64,000 nucleotides of DNA from IMG/VR virus record IMGVR_UViG_3300020470_000868, positions 48,458-112,457 of that record. One strand, given 5' to 3'. Below, in pieces: positions 1-8,214 of the stretch. Every line of letters starts with the position of its first letter. Position 1 is the first letter of the stretch. The DNA is from a virus. The notes under the pieces are model-generated. The model was not told the origin of the DNA. It was given only the letters and a program-made list of their open reading frames with translations, and ran no database searches. The position numbers and the translations under genes were made by a program.

Positions 1-2307
1 CTGTCCTCTGTTAAATCCTGCGGGTGAGAACCACGCTTCTGAATTTAATGTTGCACCTAGTACAAGACCTGCAACGTCTGCGTTACAAGGAATGTAACGA
101 TATTGATCGTTATACTTGTCATAGATGTATTTGTAGTTGTTATCGAATACCGCGTAAGATGTACTACCTAATTGCTCGTACATATCGATAGTCTTGTTCA
201 CAATTACATTTGTGTCAGACTGACCAATAATGTCTCCGCGTGATGGAGAAACAAATGCGATACAATCTTTACGAGTTGCAGCAATGTCAATGATCTTCTG
301 TGCTTTAGCAACAGTATCATTAGTGCTTGCCATTGATGGACCCATTAAGATGTAATCTACATCAACTGTTTCCTTATCACCTACGAGGTCATAACCTCCA
401 AGGATGTCAGAACGAGCAACTGTATATCCGTCAACACCACCTTGTAGTGTGTACTTAACAGTTGATCCGTTAGTTGTACCAATGATTTCGCGACCTAAAT
501 TTGTTTCTTTAGTCTTAAGAGGTGTTCCGTATTTGATAAGATCGAATGAACGAGACACACCTGATAAACCAAATCCACCATTAGCAGCACCGTCAACATC
601 CATTATAGATGATCCTTCGTGACTACCCCAGTAAATGTATGCTGAGTTTGCTTTAATAACGTCTTTGTAGTATAGTGTTTCGCCCTGTACACCTTTAGCA
701 TCTGTGGACTTAGAAACAAATAGGAATTTCTCAAGAAGTGATCCAGGAGTTCCTGTTAGTTTTCCGTCTCCATCAAGTACAAGGATGTGCATCTGGTCGT
801 TGTCACCACCACGATCTGAAACCCAAGGAGAAGTTGTAGGACGTGGAGCAATGTTGATCCATTTTTGCTCACCACCATAGTAACGCTCTTCGTAATCTGA
901 ACGTACACTTAAGATTTGAATACCACCACCAGAAGTGTTGTCATCATCTATTGTGTAGTTTGCTGCAAAGTTTTCTGAACCTGCTGCGTTTACAACACGT
1001 AATTGACGCTCAACACTTTGTACTGTTGCTTTGTCACCAGTTCTGTTACCACCTGATGCTGCATCCCATAGTGCAATAACGTCACCTATTTGTAAGAAGT
1101 CAGATGACTGGGCGTAGTCTACGCTAAGTTCAATCTTTCTTGTTACAGGATCGTATGCTACAACTTGACCAAGAACGTCAACGGATGATCCTGTAGAACT
1201 CTCTGCTCTCCAGTATTCATCTTTTTTGAAGTCACCATTGATTGTAGTTGCATCAAATGTTACGACCATTGTGTAGGAAAATACTTTTGCCTGTGAGTTT
1301 CCTAAGTTGTAAACTACATTAGTTGAGTTTGTAATTATATCTGAAAAGTCCCACTCAGCAGATGTTGGTTCTGCAAGTGATAAGATTTGATCTGGACCTG
1401 CATCTGTCATTACAACTCTTATAGAGTTACCATAGATTCCAGGGAATCTTGAACCCCACTTCCAAGCATTAGCAGCAGTTTCAACAGTTGTTTCATACTG
1501 CTCAATGTTTTTGATAAGAGGTGCAGTAACACCAGTTGTTGTTACTTCGTTGATAGATGTCTTACCGACTGTAACTGTTAGACGACTAATAGCAACACCG
1601 TCTGTATGAGATGCAGCGGTTGTGCTTAGTTCTCCACGTGTTACTGTTATGTTGTTTCCAACGATTGCAGATGCACGTACTATCTCATCTTCAATCTTTA
1701 AGTAGTCATTTAACTGTACGCCAAGAGTACCTGCGTCAGAAACAGTAATTGTTGTATCAGCAGCACTAAGTGTTCCACCTTCGTTTATAGTGGTTGAAGT
1801 TCCTGCTGCTTCAATTAATGTGACCGCAGATCCCGCAGCGTGTGAAGTAGCAGCAGATGCTAACTGTCCACGTAGAACTGTAAGGTCATTACTGTTAACA
1901 GCAGTTACTTGTAGAATTTCAGCGTCGATTAATATGAAATCGTTCTGAGCAAAGTCTGTACTGTTTTGAACTGTAAGAGTTGTGTCTGAACCAGAAAATA
2001 CAGTCTGAGTTGTTTGTGCTGTATCTATTGCGTTTTTAAGTGCACTTGCTTCTGCTCTAATAACTTTTAATGTACCGCCATAGAGTAGGAACTGTGATGC
2101 ACTAAACCAGTATTCGTAGTTATAATCATTAGGTCTACCAAAGATAGAAAGTAATTCTTTCTCGCTTGTAATGTCAACAATCTTGTTAACAGGACCCTTT
2201 TCAAAGGAACCAACAATCACTGCCACATTATCTAAAGTTGCATTTGCAACTGTTGTCAGATCCTTCTCAAGTACAACGACCCCTGGTGAAAGTTGGGTGG
2301 ATGCCAT
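1..2307 (-). CDS. 18: Tail sheath protein gp18, N-terminal 769 codons
   Basis: This is the contractile tail sheath protein of a T4-like phage. Its subunits form the helical sheath around the tail tube and contract on infection. The reading frame is open from the ATG at 2307 to the window edge, so the C-terminus and stop are outside. The N-terminus reads MASTQLSPGVVVLEKDLTT, a sheath start in this family, and the last visible residues include WFSPAGFNRG, which matches the conserved tryptophan/SPAG/NRG motif of the sheath C-terminal half. The 769 codons already exceed T4 gp18 (659 aa), as recalled for cyanophage sheaths with an enlarged outer domain. The start is supported by AAGGAG nine bases upstream. 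A late-type promoter box lies at 2350-2358. It follows the terminase and zinc-ribbon genes, as in T4 order. Confidence 0.93.
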   Translation of the reverse strand, partial: MASTQLSPGVVVLEKDLTTVANATLDNVAVIVGSFEKGPVNKIVDITSEKELLSIFGRPNDYNYEYWFSASQFLLYGGTLKVIRAEASALKNAIDTAQTTQTVFSGSDTTLTVQNSTDFAQNDFILIDAEILQVTAVNSNDLTVLRGQLASAATSHAAGSAVTLIEAAGTSTTINEGGTLSAADTTITVSDAGTLGVQLNDYLKIEDEIVRASAIVGNNITVTRGELSTTAASHTDGVAISRLTVTVGKTSINEVTTTGVTAPLIKNIEQYETTVETAANAWKWGSRFPGIYGNSIRVVMTDAGPDQILSLAEPTSAEWDFSDIITNSTNVVYNLGNSQAKVFSYTMVVTFDATTINGDFKKDEYWRAESSTGSSVDVLGQVVAYDPVTRKIELSVDYAQSSDFLQIGDVIALWDAASGGNRTGDKATVQSVERQLRVVNAAGSENFAANYTIDDDNTSGGGIQILSVRSDYEERYYGGEQKWINIAPRPTTSPWVSDRGGDNDQMHILVLDGDGKLTGTPGSLLEKFLFVSKSTDAKGVQGETLYYKDVIKANSAYIYWGSHEGSSIMDVDGAANGGFGLSGVSRSFDLIKYGTPLKTKETNLGREIIGTTNGSTVKYTLQGGVDGYTVARSDILGGYDLVGDKETVDVDYILMGPSMASTNDTVAKAQKIIDIAATRKDCIAFVSPSRGDIIGQSDTNVIVNKTIDMYEQLGSTSYAVFDNNYKYIYDKYNDQYRYIPCNADVAGLVLGATLNSEAWFSPAGFNRGQ

Positions 2308-2349
2308 TGTTTAATTCTCCTTGAAAAATGCTTCCAATTTTACTAGAAT

Positions 2350-2358
2350 TATTTATTA
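2350..2358 (-). promoter_or_regulatory. T4-like late promoter box upstream of gp18
   Basis: The minus strand reads TAATAAATA, one base off the T4 late consensus TATAAATA. It lies in the 90-base gap between the zinc-ribbon gene and gp18, 43 bases before the gp18 ATG. Assignment is by motif and position only. Confidence 0.5.
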
Positions 2359-2397
2359 ATACCGATCTTTCTGATGGGGAAACAAAACGTGAACTGT

Positions 2398-2628
2398 TTA
2401 CCAGTCAGGATAGTCACACCATTTACGACTCTTTTTATTTCTTCTACGTACTTGAACACGCTTCTTAGTACATTCTTTACACTCATACGCAAATGCAGAT
2501 GGATAGTTACCTCTATCCTTTCTAGTTTTGTAAAAATCTGATAATAAATTTTTTGTGACAAGACATTTACGACACCTTCTATCTTCTAATAACAGGTGTT
2601 CTAATTCTAACTCGTCCTCTAGGTTCAT
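2398..2628 (-). CDS. Small zinc-ribbon protein between gp17 and gp18
   Basis: A 76-aa protein with two CxxC knuckles, C19-R-K-C22 and C50-K-E-C53, separated by 27 residues. This is the layout of a treble-clef or zinc-ribbon fold. The C-terminus is very basic (RVQVRRRNKKSRKW), which suggests nucleic-acid contact. The ATG overlaps the terminase stop as ATGA (2625-2628), so it is probably translationally coupled to gp17. I do not recognise a named family. A role beside the packaging machine or as a small DNA/RNA-binding protein is inference. An overlapping frame at 2349-2561 is not protein-like. Confidence 0.8.
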   Translation of the reverse strand: MNLEDELELEHLLLEDRRCRKCLVTKNLLSDFYKTRKDRGNYPSAFAYECKECTKKRVQVRRRNKKSRKWCDYPDW

Positions 2629-4274
2629 CTATATTCCCACATATAGGTTCTTTCACCATAAGGATCAGAGTTCCAGACGTTACCATCTTCATCAATAAAT
2701 GTTGTATCTTCTATACCATTATCAACAAAACCAAATGGTGCCATATCTGCTTCTATTGCTTCTCTTTGTTCTTCATACATCTTTACACGAACATCATTAT
2801 CGTGTATCTCTTTGAAATATGGTTGCACTGCTAACCAAGCAAAGATAACTAAACACATAGCAAGGTCATCATTACATCCTTCTTCTGCTTGCCACGACTG
2901 TCCTTTCTGAATAAACGTAGTTAGTTCTGAGATAATATCATAATCACATAGAGTCATCTTATCATCTTCTATTAATTGTTTTAAGTTAGAACAACCAACT
3001 TTCTTTACAGCACTAGACATCTTTACACCAAGTTGTACTTTACCACCAGAGAATCCTTGTCCTATAACTTGTCCTGCTCTACCACGCATAGCAGACATTA
3101 ATAGATTGTCATACTCAAGATCATACTGTATGATGTCTGCTACCTGTGCACCAACGTCATTTACTTCTACTAATACAAAAGCGTGGTTGTATGCACTTGC
3201 AGTCTTGACTATAATATCTGGGAATAAAAGGGGTTTAACTGTATTACTTCTATATTTTGCTACTAATTTATACGGAGGTTCTGTAGTATCAAATATACAA
3301 AATGCACTATAGTCACCATCTACTCCGCGTGCTACGTCTACAGTCATTGTATAAGTGTGTCCGTCAATCGGATCTTCATAAACATCCAGTCCTACACTGG
3401 AGTGTAGAGGATCTTCATAAACCATCAATCTTAATTTACTTGCGGAAATTAGTGTATCTACAGATCCTAGAAACTCACATTCAAACTCAACTCTGAACTG
3501 TGCTTCTGATGTGTTTGCTATAGTTTGCTCTTTCCACTTCTGATCTCTACCTGGAACCTGTGACCAGTGCACTTCTGTATTAACATATTCATTCTTATTT
3601 CTTTCTGCATCGTGCCATATCTTATAATACATATTCATCCCGTGTGGGGTAGATATGATAATAACTTTTGTAGATTTACCAGATGAGATAGTAGGATAAA
3701 CAGAAGCAAAGAACTGTTCAGCAATATTATTTGGAACGAACGCAAACTCATCAAGGAAGATAATATTAAAGGACATCCCACGAACAGCAGAAGCAGAAGT
3801 AGATGAAGCAAGGAGACGAGATCCGTTCTCCAATTCGACTGACCCCTTGTTCCAACCAACAATACCTTGCTGCATCCATTTAGGAAGGTTCTCATAAGAT
3901 AACTGTAAGCGTCCCAACATTTCTCTAGCAGTTGGGGCTTTGTTTGCGAGGATTGCGACATTGACGTTATCGTTAAAAATTACATACCATAATAGATATG
4001 ATGTTACAATAGTTGACTTACCAGACTGTCTAGGTAATTTAGCAATATTAAATCTATTCTCGTGAAAACTTTTTACCATCTCCTCTTGGAAATCGTACAT
4101 ATTAAAAGGTATAACACCTTCATCAAGAGATACGATCCTAATATAATTACGAATAAAATATGCAGGATCTCTACTACATTTAACAAACTCTCTTACCTGT
4201 TCTGGTGAGAAGTTAGTTGCAACGTTTGCTTTCTTAAGATTGGGGTTGCCTAAGTATATCTGATTTTCTGCCAT
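2625..4274 (-). CDS. 17: Terminase large subunit gp17 (DNA packaging ATPase/nuclease)
   Basis: Two-domain packaging motor and headful nuclease of T4-like phages. The N-terminal ATPase shows Walker A PRQSGKST (residues 81-88, K86), Walker B IIFLDEF (D175, catalytic E176) and a coupling motif STP near 208-210. The C-terminal RNase H-fold nuclease shows TVDVARGVDGDYSAF with D313, an acidic residue in VLVEVNDVG (E370) and a DD pair at 469-470, giving the usual three-carboxylate site. At 549 aa it is slightly shorter than T4 gp17 (610 aa). The start is joined to the pcyA stop as TAATG. It acts at the prohead portal with the small terminase encoded at 8791-9252. Unlike T4, gp16 and gp17 are separated by about 4.5 kb of accessory genes. 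Confidence 0.97.
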   Translation of the reverse strand: MAENQIYLGNPNLKKANVATNFSPEQVREFVKCSRDPAYFIRNYIRIVSLDEGVIPFNMYDFQEEMVKSFHENRFNIAKLPRQSGKSTIVTSYLLWYVIFNDNVNVAILANKAPTAREMLGRLQLSYENLPKWMQQGIVGWNKGSVELENGSRLLASSTSASAVRGMSFNIIFLDEFAFVPNNIAEQFFASVYPTISSGKSTKVIIISTPHGMNMYYKIWHDAERNKNEYVNTEVHWSQVPGRDQKWKEQTIANTSEAQFRVEFECEFLGSVDTLISASKLRLMVYEDPLHSSVGLDVYEDPIDGHTYTMTVDVARGVDGDYSAFCIFDTTEPPYKLVAKYRSNTVKPLLFPDIIVKTASAYNHAFVLVEVNDVGAQVADIIQYDLEYDNLLMSAMRGRAGQVIGQGFSGGKVQLGVKMSSAVKKVGCSNLKQLIEDDKMTLCDYDIISELTTFIQKGQSWQAEEGCNDDLAMCLVIFAWLAVQPYFKEIHDNDVRVKMYEEQREAIEADMAPFGFVDNGIEDTTFIDEDGNVWNSDPYGERTYMWEYR

Positions 4275-4963
4275 TAATCTTTACTCCAAGGTTTGTCAAA
4301 TAAGACATTGTTTATGTATTTATCTGCCCAGAGGGGATCAAACCACTGTGACAATACTGCTTTAGTTTTTTGATTTTTTCTTTGAGACACACAGTACCAA
4401 CACTGATCATCTAATCTTTTCATTATTGGTATAAAAGGAGAATGTGGATCTTTCTTAGCGTGTCTCACAGCATTACAATATATTAGTAAATATTTCTGAA
4501 CTACAGTATAGAAATCATCTCTTGCTTTTTGATCTTTCAATCTAGCAAATTTACAATGGTTCGAGAATATATCCTCTGCCCATATAGGAAGAGGTCTCTT
4601 GTCTTTAAATTTATATTTTTCACTAACTACTGATAACTGAGGATTGAGATCCACCCCGTGTACAGGAGACACATCAACAATAGCAGCAGTAATAGTTGAA
4701 GTTGTTTGGATAATGTCACAACCAAAAATAGGTAAACGATATTCTGGATCTGGATAAAGAACACAGTGGATGATCTCTATCTTGTCAGTATTCGCTCTTT
4801 CAATATGTAATTTTCTGAGTCCTTTGCACTTCCACATCTCATTGTGTATAGTCACTTTCTCGTGCTCTATAACACTATGATCCGATTCCATAACCTCAAG
4901 GTCAGGCAAATCACTAATGTTCCTGCGAATAAGATCCGCTAACTCATCACAAAGATTTGTCAC
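4274..4963 (-). CDS. pcyA: Phycocyanobilin:ferredoxin oxidoreductase PcyA (auxiliary metabolic gene)
   Basis: Ferredoxin-dependent bilin reductase that converts biliverdin IXalpha to a phycobilin, the light-harvesting chromophore of cyanobacteria. The 229-aa length is right for the family. The stretch around residues 62-85 aligns with cyanobacterial PcyA as recalled (EIIHCVLYP, then LPIFGCDII), and so does the C-terminus (WYCVSQRKNQKTKAVL, then YINNVLFD). The catalytic triad of PcyA (E76, H88 and D105 in Synechocystis) maps to E55, H66 and D83, all present. The phage PEB-forming relative PcyX has Asp in place of that Glu, and PebS is much more diverged, so PcyA is the best call. The product is predicted to be phycocyanobilin by family, not proven. 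It lies between the nuclease gene and gp17, and no heme oxygenase gene is in the window, so biliverdin would come from the host or from a gene elsewhere. Confidence 0.93.
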   Translation of the reverse strand: MTNLCDELADLIRRNISDLPDLEVMESDHSVIEHEKVTIHNEMWKCKGLRKLHIERANTDKIEIIHCVLYPDPEYRLPIFGCDIIQTTSTITAAIVDVSPVHGVDLNPQLSVVSEKYKFKDKRPLPIWAEDIFSNHCKFARLKDQKARDDFYTVVQKYLLIYCNAVRHAKKDPHSPFIPIMKRLDDQCWYCVSQRKNQKTKAVLSQWFDPLWADKYINNVLFDKPWSKD

Positions 4964-4965
4964 AG

Positions 4966-5430
4966 TTAACCTGCTACAAGTGTACCATATGAACGACGAA
5001 TTTCGCGTAGTTCCTCAAAGTCTTTTTTCTTTGTACCACCATCATAAGACCACGCATATCCTTCGGTTATCATTTGCTCGTTGAGAGATACATCTTCATC
5101 ACCAACATATAACCAACCAAGCAAACGACCATACTTACCCATCCCTCCCTTGAGTTCAGTTCGTATAGTAAGTTCAGACTCTCCATCAATAGCACCCTCC
5201 AATTTTTCTTTTATCCAATTAGTAGCATCTATACCTAATGCTTTCTCTTCCAAGTCACGGGTGCGTTTCTCAGGAGTATCGACTCCTGCTACTCTCACCC
5301 TTTCTTTTTTGTATAGATCAAAACCTAGATCGATAGTAACATCAATAGTGTCACCATCAACTACTCTGTTTATCTCCGTCACTCGGAAGTTGTAGCAACT
5401 CTTCCTGCTTGGTGGAACCATTGCTCCCAT
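4966..5430 (-). CDS. Staphylococcal-nuclease-like (thermonuclease) protein
   Basis: A 154-aa single-domain SNase homologue, a calcium-dependent nuclease that cuts DNA or RNA. The core signatures are present: NRVVDGDTIDVTIDLG (metal-binding D27/D30), RVRVAGVDTPE (R46, D51, E54, matching R35, D40 and E43 of the S. aureus enzyme) and KYGRLLGWLYV (R102, matching R87). No signal peptide is visible, so it should act inside the host cell, perhaps in host DNA breakdown; that role is inferred. The ATG at 5430 is preceded by GGAG. The start region overlaps the end of a small membrane-protein gene by 74 bases, and pcyA follows after two bases. Confidence 0.9.
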   Translation of the reverse strand: MGAMVPPSRKSCYNFRVTEINRVVDGDTIDVTIDLGFDLYKKERVRVAGVDTPEKRTRDLEEKALGIDATNWIKEKLEGAIDGESELTIRTELKGGMGKYGRLLGWLYVGDEDVSLNEQMITEGYAWSYDGGTKKKDFEELREIRRSYGTLVAG

Positions 5431-5530
5431 CGTTCATCTCCATATATGCAGTCCTTAGTATATAGACGATATACCAAGTAACTATTACAACAAGTATTGC
5501 AATCATAATAACAACACCCCAGACAACCAT
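5357..5530 (-). CDS. Small single-pass membrane protein (57 aa)
   Basis: A short frame that begins at ATG 5530, joined to the oxygenase stop as TAATG, and ends at TGA 5357. The first 25 residues are almost entirely hydrophobic (VVWGVVIMIAILVVIVTWYI), giving one predicted transmembrane helix. A polar, acidic tail (KQEELLQLPSDGDKQSS) follows. The 3' part overlaps the nuclease gene in another frame. TAATG coupling, used by several neighbours, and the helix support a real gene. No family was recognised. A small inner-membrane peptide is a plausible role. Confidence is limited by size and the overlap. Confidence 0.6.
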   Translation of the reverse strand: MVVWGVVIMIAILVVIVTWYIVYILRTAYMEMNDGSNGSTKQEELLQLPSDGDKQSS

Positions 5531-6147
5531 TAGTTCTTATTGTGTACTATTGTATGGTTTCCATACCACTGTCCGTGTAATGGAAAGTCTCCTGTTTTAT
5601 TTACCTTTACATTAAATCCTATTGAATATTTTTGATCTCTTGAATAGTTCTGTGTAGTAGAATGTTCCAACCAAGATGGAAATAATATCAAAGTATCAGG
5701 GAATGTTTCTACTGCCATCTCTTGATAAGTAGCAAAACAACTCATTCTTGCTTGTACAAGTGGACTATGAAAATTAATTAATCCTTGTTCTGGACTTGTC
5801 TTATGATAATAACATCCTGACAACTCAAATCCTGGGTGCATATGTTGATTCTGATTAGCACCTGTTGGGTATATATTTAACCAAGACTCAGGTATATTCC
5901 AATTATCGTGACCAACATATTTAATAACACACTCTGCAATATATGATTCTAAGTTTGGCATTTCATACGCACGAAAAAAATCCCTCCAATGATCTTGCTT
6001 GGAAGGATCATCACCGAAGTGAAGAATTAATTGTTCTTTCTCTTGTACATCACTAATAACTTTTTCAAGTTCATCCCTTATCTCAGAGTCATCGTGTCTG
6101 AATCTTAGAACTGTGGATGGAAATAAATCAATAACGTCAGGTTGCAT
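5530..6147 (-). CDS. 2OG-Fe(II) oxygenase of the phage PF13759-like type
   Basis: A 205-aa non-heme iron, 2-oxoglutarate-dependent dioxygenase of the type common in cyanophages. The iron site is read from NQHMHPGFELSGCYYH (H102/H104) and the distal FPSWLEHST (H162). The following R170 and IGFNV strand would hold 2-oxoglutarate. The N-terminus VIDLFPSTVLRF also fits the family. The substrate is unknown; family members are proposed to hydroxylate proteins or other macromolecules. The gene lies 22 bases downstream of the Lys-rich gene and is coupled to the small membrane protein. A second, unrelated-looking 2OG oxygenase is at 60524-61060. Confidence 0.87.
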   Translation of the reverse strand: MQPDVIDLFPSTVLRFRHDDSEIRDELEKVISDVQEKEQLILHFGDDPSKQDHWRDFFRAYEMPNLESYIAECVIKYVGHDNWNIPESWLNIYPTGANQNQHMHPGFELSGCYYHKTSPEQGLINFHSPLVQARMSCFATYQEMAVETFPDTLILFPSWLEHSTTQNYSRDQKYSIGFNVKVNKTGDFPLHGQWYGNHTIVHNKN

Positions 6148-6169
6148 AATAAAGTTTCTGTTACACTAT

Positions 6170-8068
6170 CTAGGAACTACGACAGTTCCATTTTTTAAGT
6201 GCTAATGCTTTACGAGTTGGTCTACCTTTCTCATCTTTCATAGGTCCTCTCATTCCACCCATTCTTTTGCAAAAATTGTTTTGCCTTTTATCTGCCTTAC
6301 TACCTGGTTTTGGACTACCTGTTACAGGTGCTTTGAGATCTGAACCAGGATTTTCTCTTTCATAAGACTTTCTTCCCTTTTCATTTAACCCACCACTAGG
6401 GTTCTTTCCTTCTTTACGTTGCCACGCAGATTCCTTGAAACTCTTCAAACCACTTTTAAGGTTACTTGCTTTACCTGTTTTAACGTGACCATACTTAGCA
6501 AGATCTTTATGTAAGTCTCTATACTGTGCTTTACTATCACCAGATCTTTTGTTTGACTGATCCATCCTTTTATTTTTACCAACAGGTTTATAACCACTGC
6601 TAGTATATTTCTTTTGATAAAATTCTTCTTTATATGACTGCACTCTAGTCTTACCAAGAATGTATTTTGGATCATTCTTCATTGCTTTCTGTGCATCTGC
6701 CTCATCATTTTTATTTACATTTATAATTGTCTTTCCACCTTTTTTAGTTTTAGTATGTGCTATATTACCCATTTCTTCTTTTACTTCTTTTTTCTTCTTA
6801 GTTTTCTTAGCAAACGCTGCCATAGGACCTGATGGTTTACCAGTTCCCTTGTAGAGACCATAAGAAGTTCCTTCACTTTTCATTTTTGATTTTGCTGCTT
6901 TGATTCTATCAAGAAATGCTTGTCCACCTTTTTCTTTCCTGATCTCATCATCAGTCCTTGGTTTACCCATACTATTATTCTTAGCGTATAACTTACTCTG
7001 CATATCATTAGTGCTAGTAAGTCTACCTCTACCATAACTTTCTTTATACAAATCAATCAATTCATTTCTTGCTTCTCTTTTACTTGGTTTACGATAACGA
7101 CCAACTTCTGTGACCTTACCATCTTTACCATAGTGTCTACCTTTTGTTCTATTGACGTGATCTGTCATTGCAGTATCTACCTCTTTAGTGCTTCTAGCAT
7201 ACTGAGTAGACTTATCTCTTAGATTAACTTTCTCTAACTGTACTTCTTCTTTTACCTTAATTTTTCTAGGGTATGCTGATGTACTTGAATCTTGTCTCAT
7301 CGAGCGAGTATCAGTATCTGCAACATAGTTAACTCTATCACTAACTTTTTTTCCTAGTTTTTTCTCTGCTCTTTGTATTCCTTTGTCTCTCGCTTTTGCA
7401 TACTTACCCATCTTGCCACCGTGAACATAATTTTTATCTACCTTTGCGTGGTAGAGATAGTTCGCAGTAGTTGTCTTACTTAATTCATCAAGATGTTCTA
7501 CTTCTTCATTTTTCTTACCTACATCCATTATGGCATTCTTACCATACTTATCTCTAAGTCTTTGTTTAACATTCTCAACTGCTCTAGCAGTATTCTTCTG
7601 CTGCTTTAGCATACGTAATTTTCTTTGAGCATCAGTCTCAGTTTCTCTTGTATGGTTAGCAGTAGTTGCATCTTTCTTATCTTTAGATGGTTTTACCATT
7701 CCCATATCTCTTGCAATATCATATCCCTCTTCTGGAAGATAACCTTCACTGTTTATTCCAAGAGCTGCTTTTAATTTTTTACCTGCTGAATATGGATTTT
7801 CTTTTGCCTTTCTTTTTTTTGTCTCTGCTTTTATTGATGACATCTTCAAAGCATTAGAAATTTTAGCACGCTTACTATTGTACTTTGGTGCTTTACCTCT
7901 AAACGTTGAATCAATCGCACGAGCAACTCTCAATCTCTTACTAACTGTAGGATCACCATATTCTTTTATGATCTCTTCTTTAGTAACTTTAGATTTTTTC
8001 TTTTTGTCTTCACTATGATCGCAACCACAGTGTTCAGTAAAGTTAGAAAATGATTGAAGATTGTTCAT
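6170..8068 (-). CDS. Lys-rich 632-aa protein, probable virion or head-associated protein
   Basis: A long, strongly basic, low-complexity protein of unknown function. It is full of Lys/Arg/Gly segments (DKKKKSKVTKEE, KTKKKKEVKEE) with scattered acidic patches. The segment VEHLDELSKTTTANYLYHA (near residues 190-210) resembles an ELSK-type motif I recall from several marine phage proteins. The C-terminus carries a Cys-bounded signature (NNFCKRMGGMRG, then GRPTRKALALKKWNC), a short domain seen at the ends of other marine phage proteins (possibly DUF6321). The first residues contain HCGCDH, another possible metal knuckle. Its composition suggests DNA binding or disorder, such as an internal head protein. 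That is inference. The start is joined to the preceding zinc-finger gene as TAATG. Confidence 0.8.
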   Translation of the reverse strand: MNNLQSFSNFTEHCGCDHSEDKKKKSKVTKEEIIKEYGDPTVSKRLRVARAIDSTFRGKAPKYNSKRAKISNALKMSSIKAETKKRKAKENPYSAGKKLKAALGINSEGYLPEEGYDIARDMGMVKPSKDKKDATTANHTRETETDAQRKLRMLKQQKNTARAVENVKQRLRDKYGKNAIMDVGKKNEEVEHLDELSKTTTANYLYHAKVDKNYVHGGKMGKYAKARDKGIQRAEKKLGKKVSDRVNYVADTDTRSMRQDSSTSAYPRKIKVKEEVQLEKVNLRDKSTQYARSTKEVDTAMTDHVNRTKGRHYGKDGKVTEVGRYRKPSKREARNELIDLYKESYGRGRLTSTNDMQSKLYAKNNSMGKPRTDDEIRKEKGGQAFLDRIKAAKSKMKSEGTSYGLYKGTGKPSGPMAAFAKKTKKKKEVKEEMGNIAHTKTKKGGKTIINVNKNDEADAQKAMKNDPKYILGKTRVQSYKEEFYQKKYTSSGYKPVGKNKRMDQSNKRSGDSKAQYRDLHKDLAKYGHVKTGKASNLKSGLKSFKESAWQRKEGKNPSGGLNEKGRKSYERENPGSDLKAPVTGSPKPGSKADKRQNNFCKRMGGMRGPMKDEKGRPTRKALALKKWNCRSS

Positions 8069-8211
8069 TATGCTACTTGATTATTAGATGGGTGTCTAGG
8101 ACAATTTTTTTCGTGTTTTTCAATCCACGTTTTAGGTCTCCAATGTCCTTTAGGAGACTTCAATCCACAATATGCACATACCCATTGACCATTAATATCT
8201 TGTATCGCCAC
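8068..8211 (-). CDS. 47-aa zinc-finger protein with GTG start
   Basis: A very small gene. It starts at GTG 8211, four bases after the upstream stop, and is preceded by a strong GGAGG at ideal spacing. It ends in TAA, which overlaps the next ATG (TAATG). The product is VAIQDINGQWVCAYCGLK followed by a basic, aromatic helix. C12-A-Y-C15 and H33-E-K-N-C37 give a CCHC-type zinc site with a 17-residue linker. The ribosome site, coupling and intact zinc motif make it a convincing gene despite its size. Function is unknown; small phage zinc fingers often bind nucleic acid or host proteins. Confidence 0.82.
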   Translation of the reverse strand: MAIQDINGQWVCAYCGLKSPKGHWRPKTWIEKHEKNCPRHPSNNQVA

Positions 8212-8214
8212 GGA

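Noticed and set aside
2349-2561. 70-codon minus-strand frame overlapping the zinc-ribbon gene
   Set aside because: It shares most of its span with the zinc-ribbon frame, which has conserved cysteines and an ATGA-coupled start.
4274-4963. PebS or PcyX assignment for the bilin reductase
   Set aside because: The Glu of the PcyA triad is present (E55) and the C-terminal motif follows PcyA. PcyX has Asp there, and PebS differs more widely.
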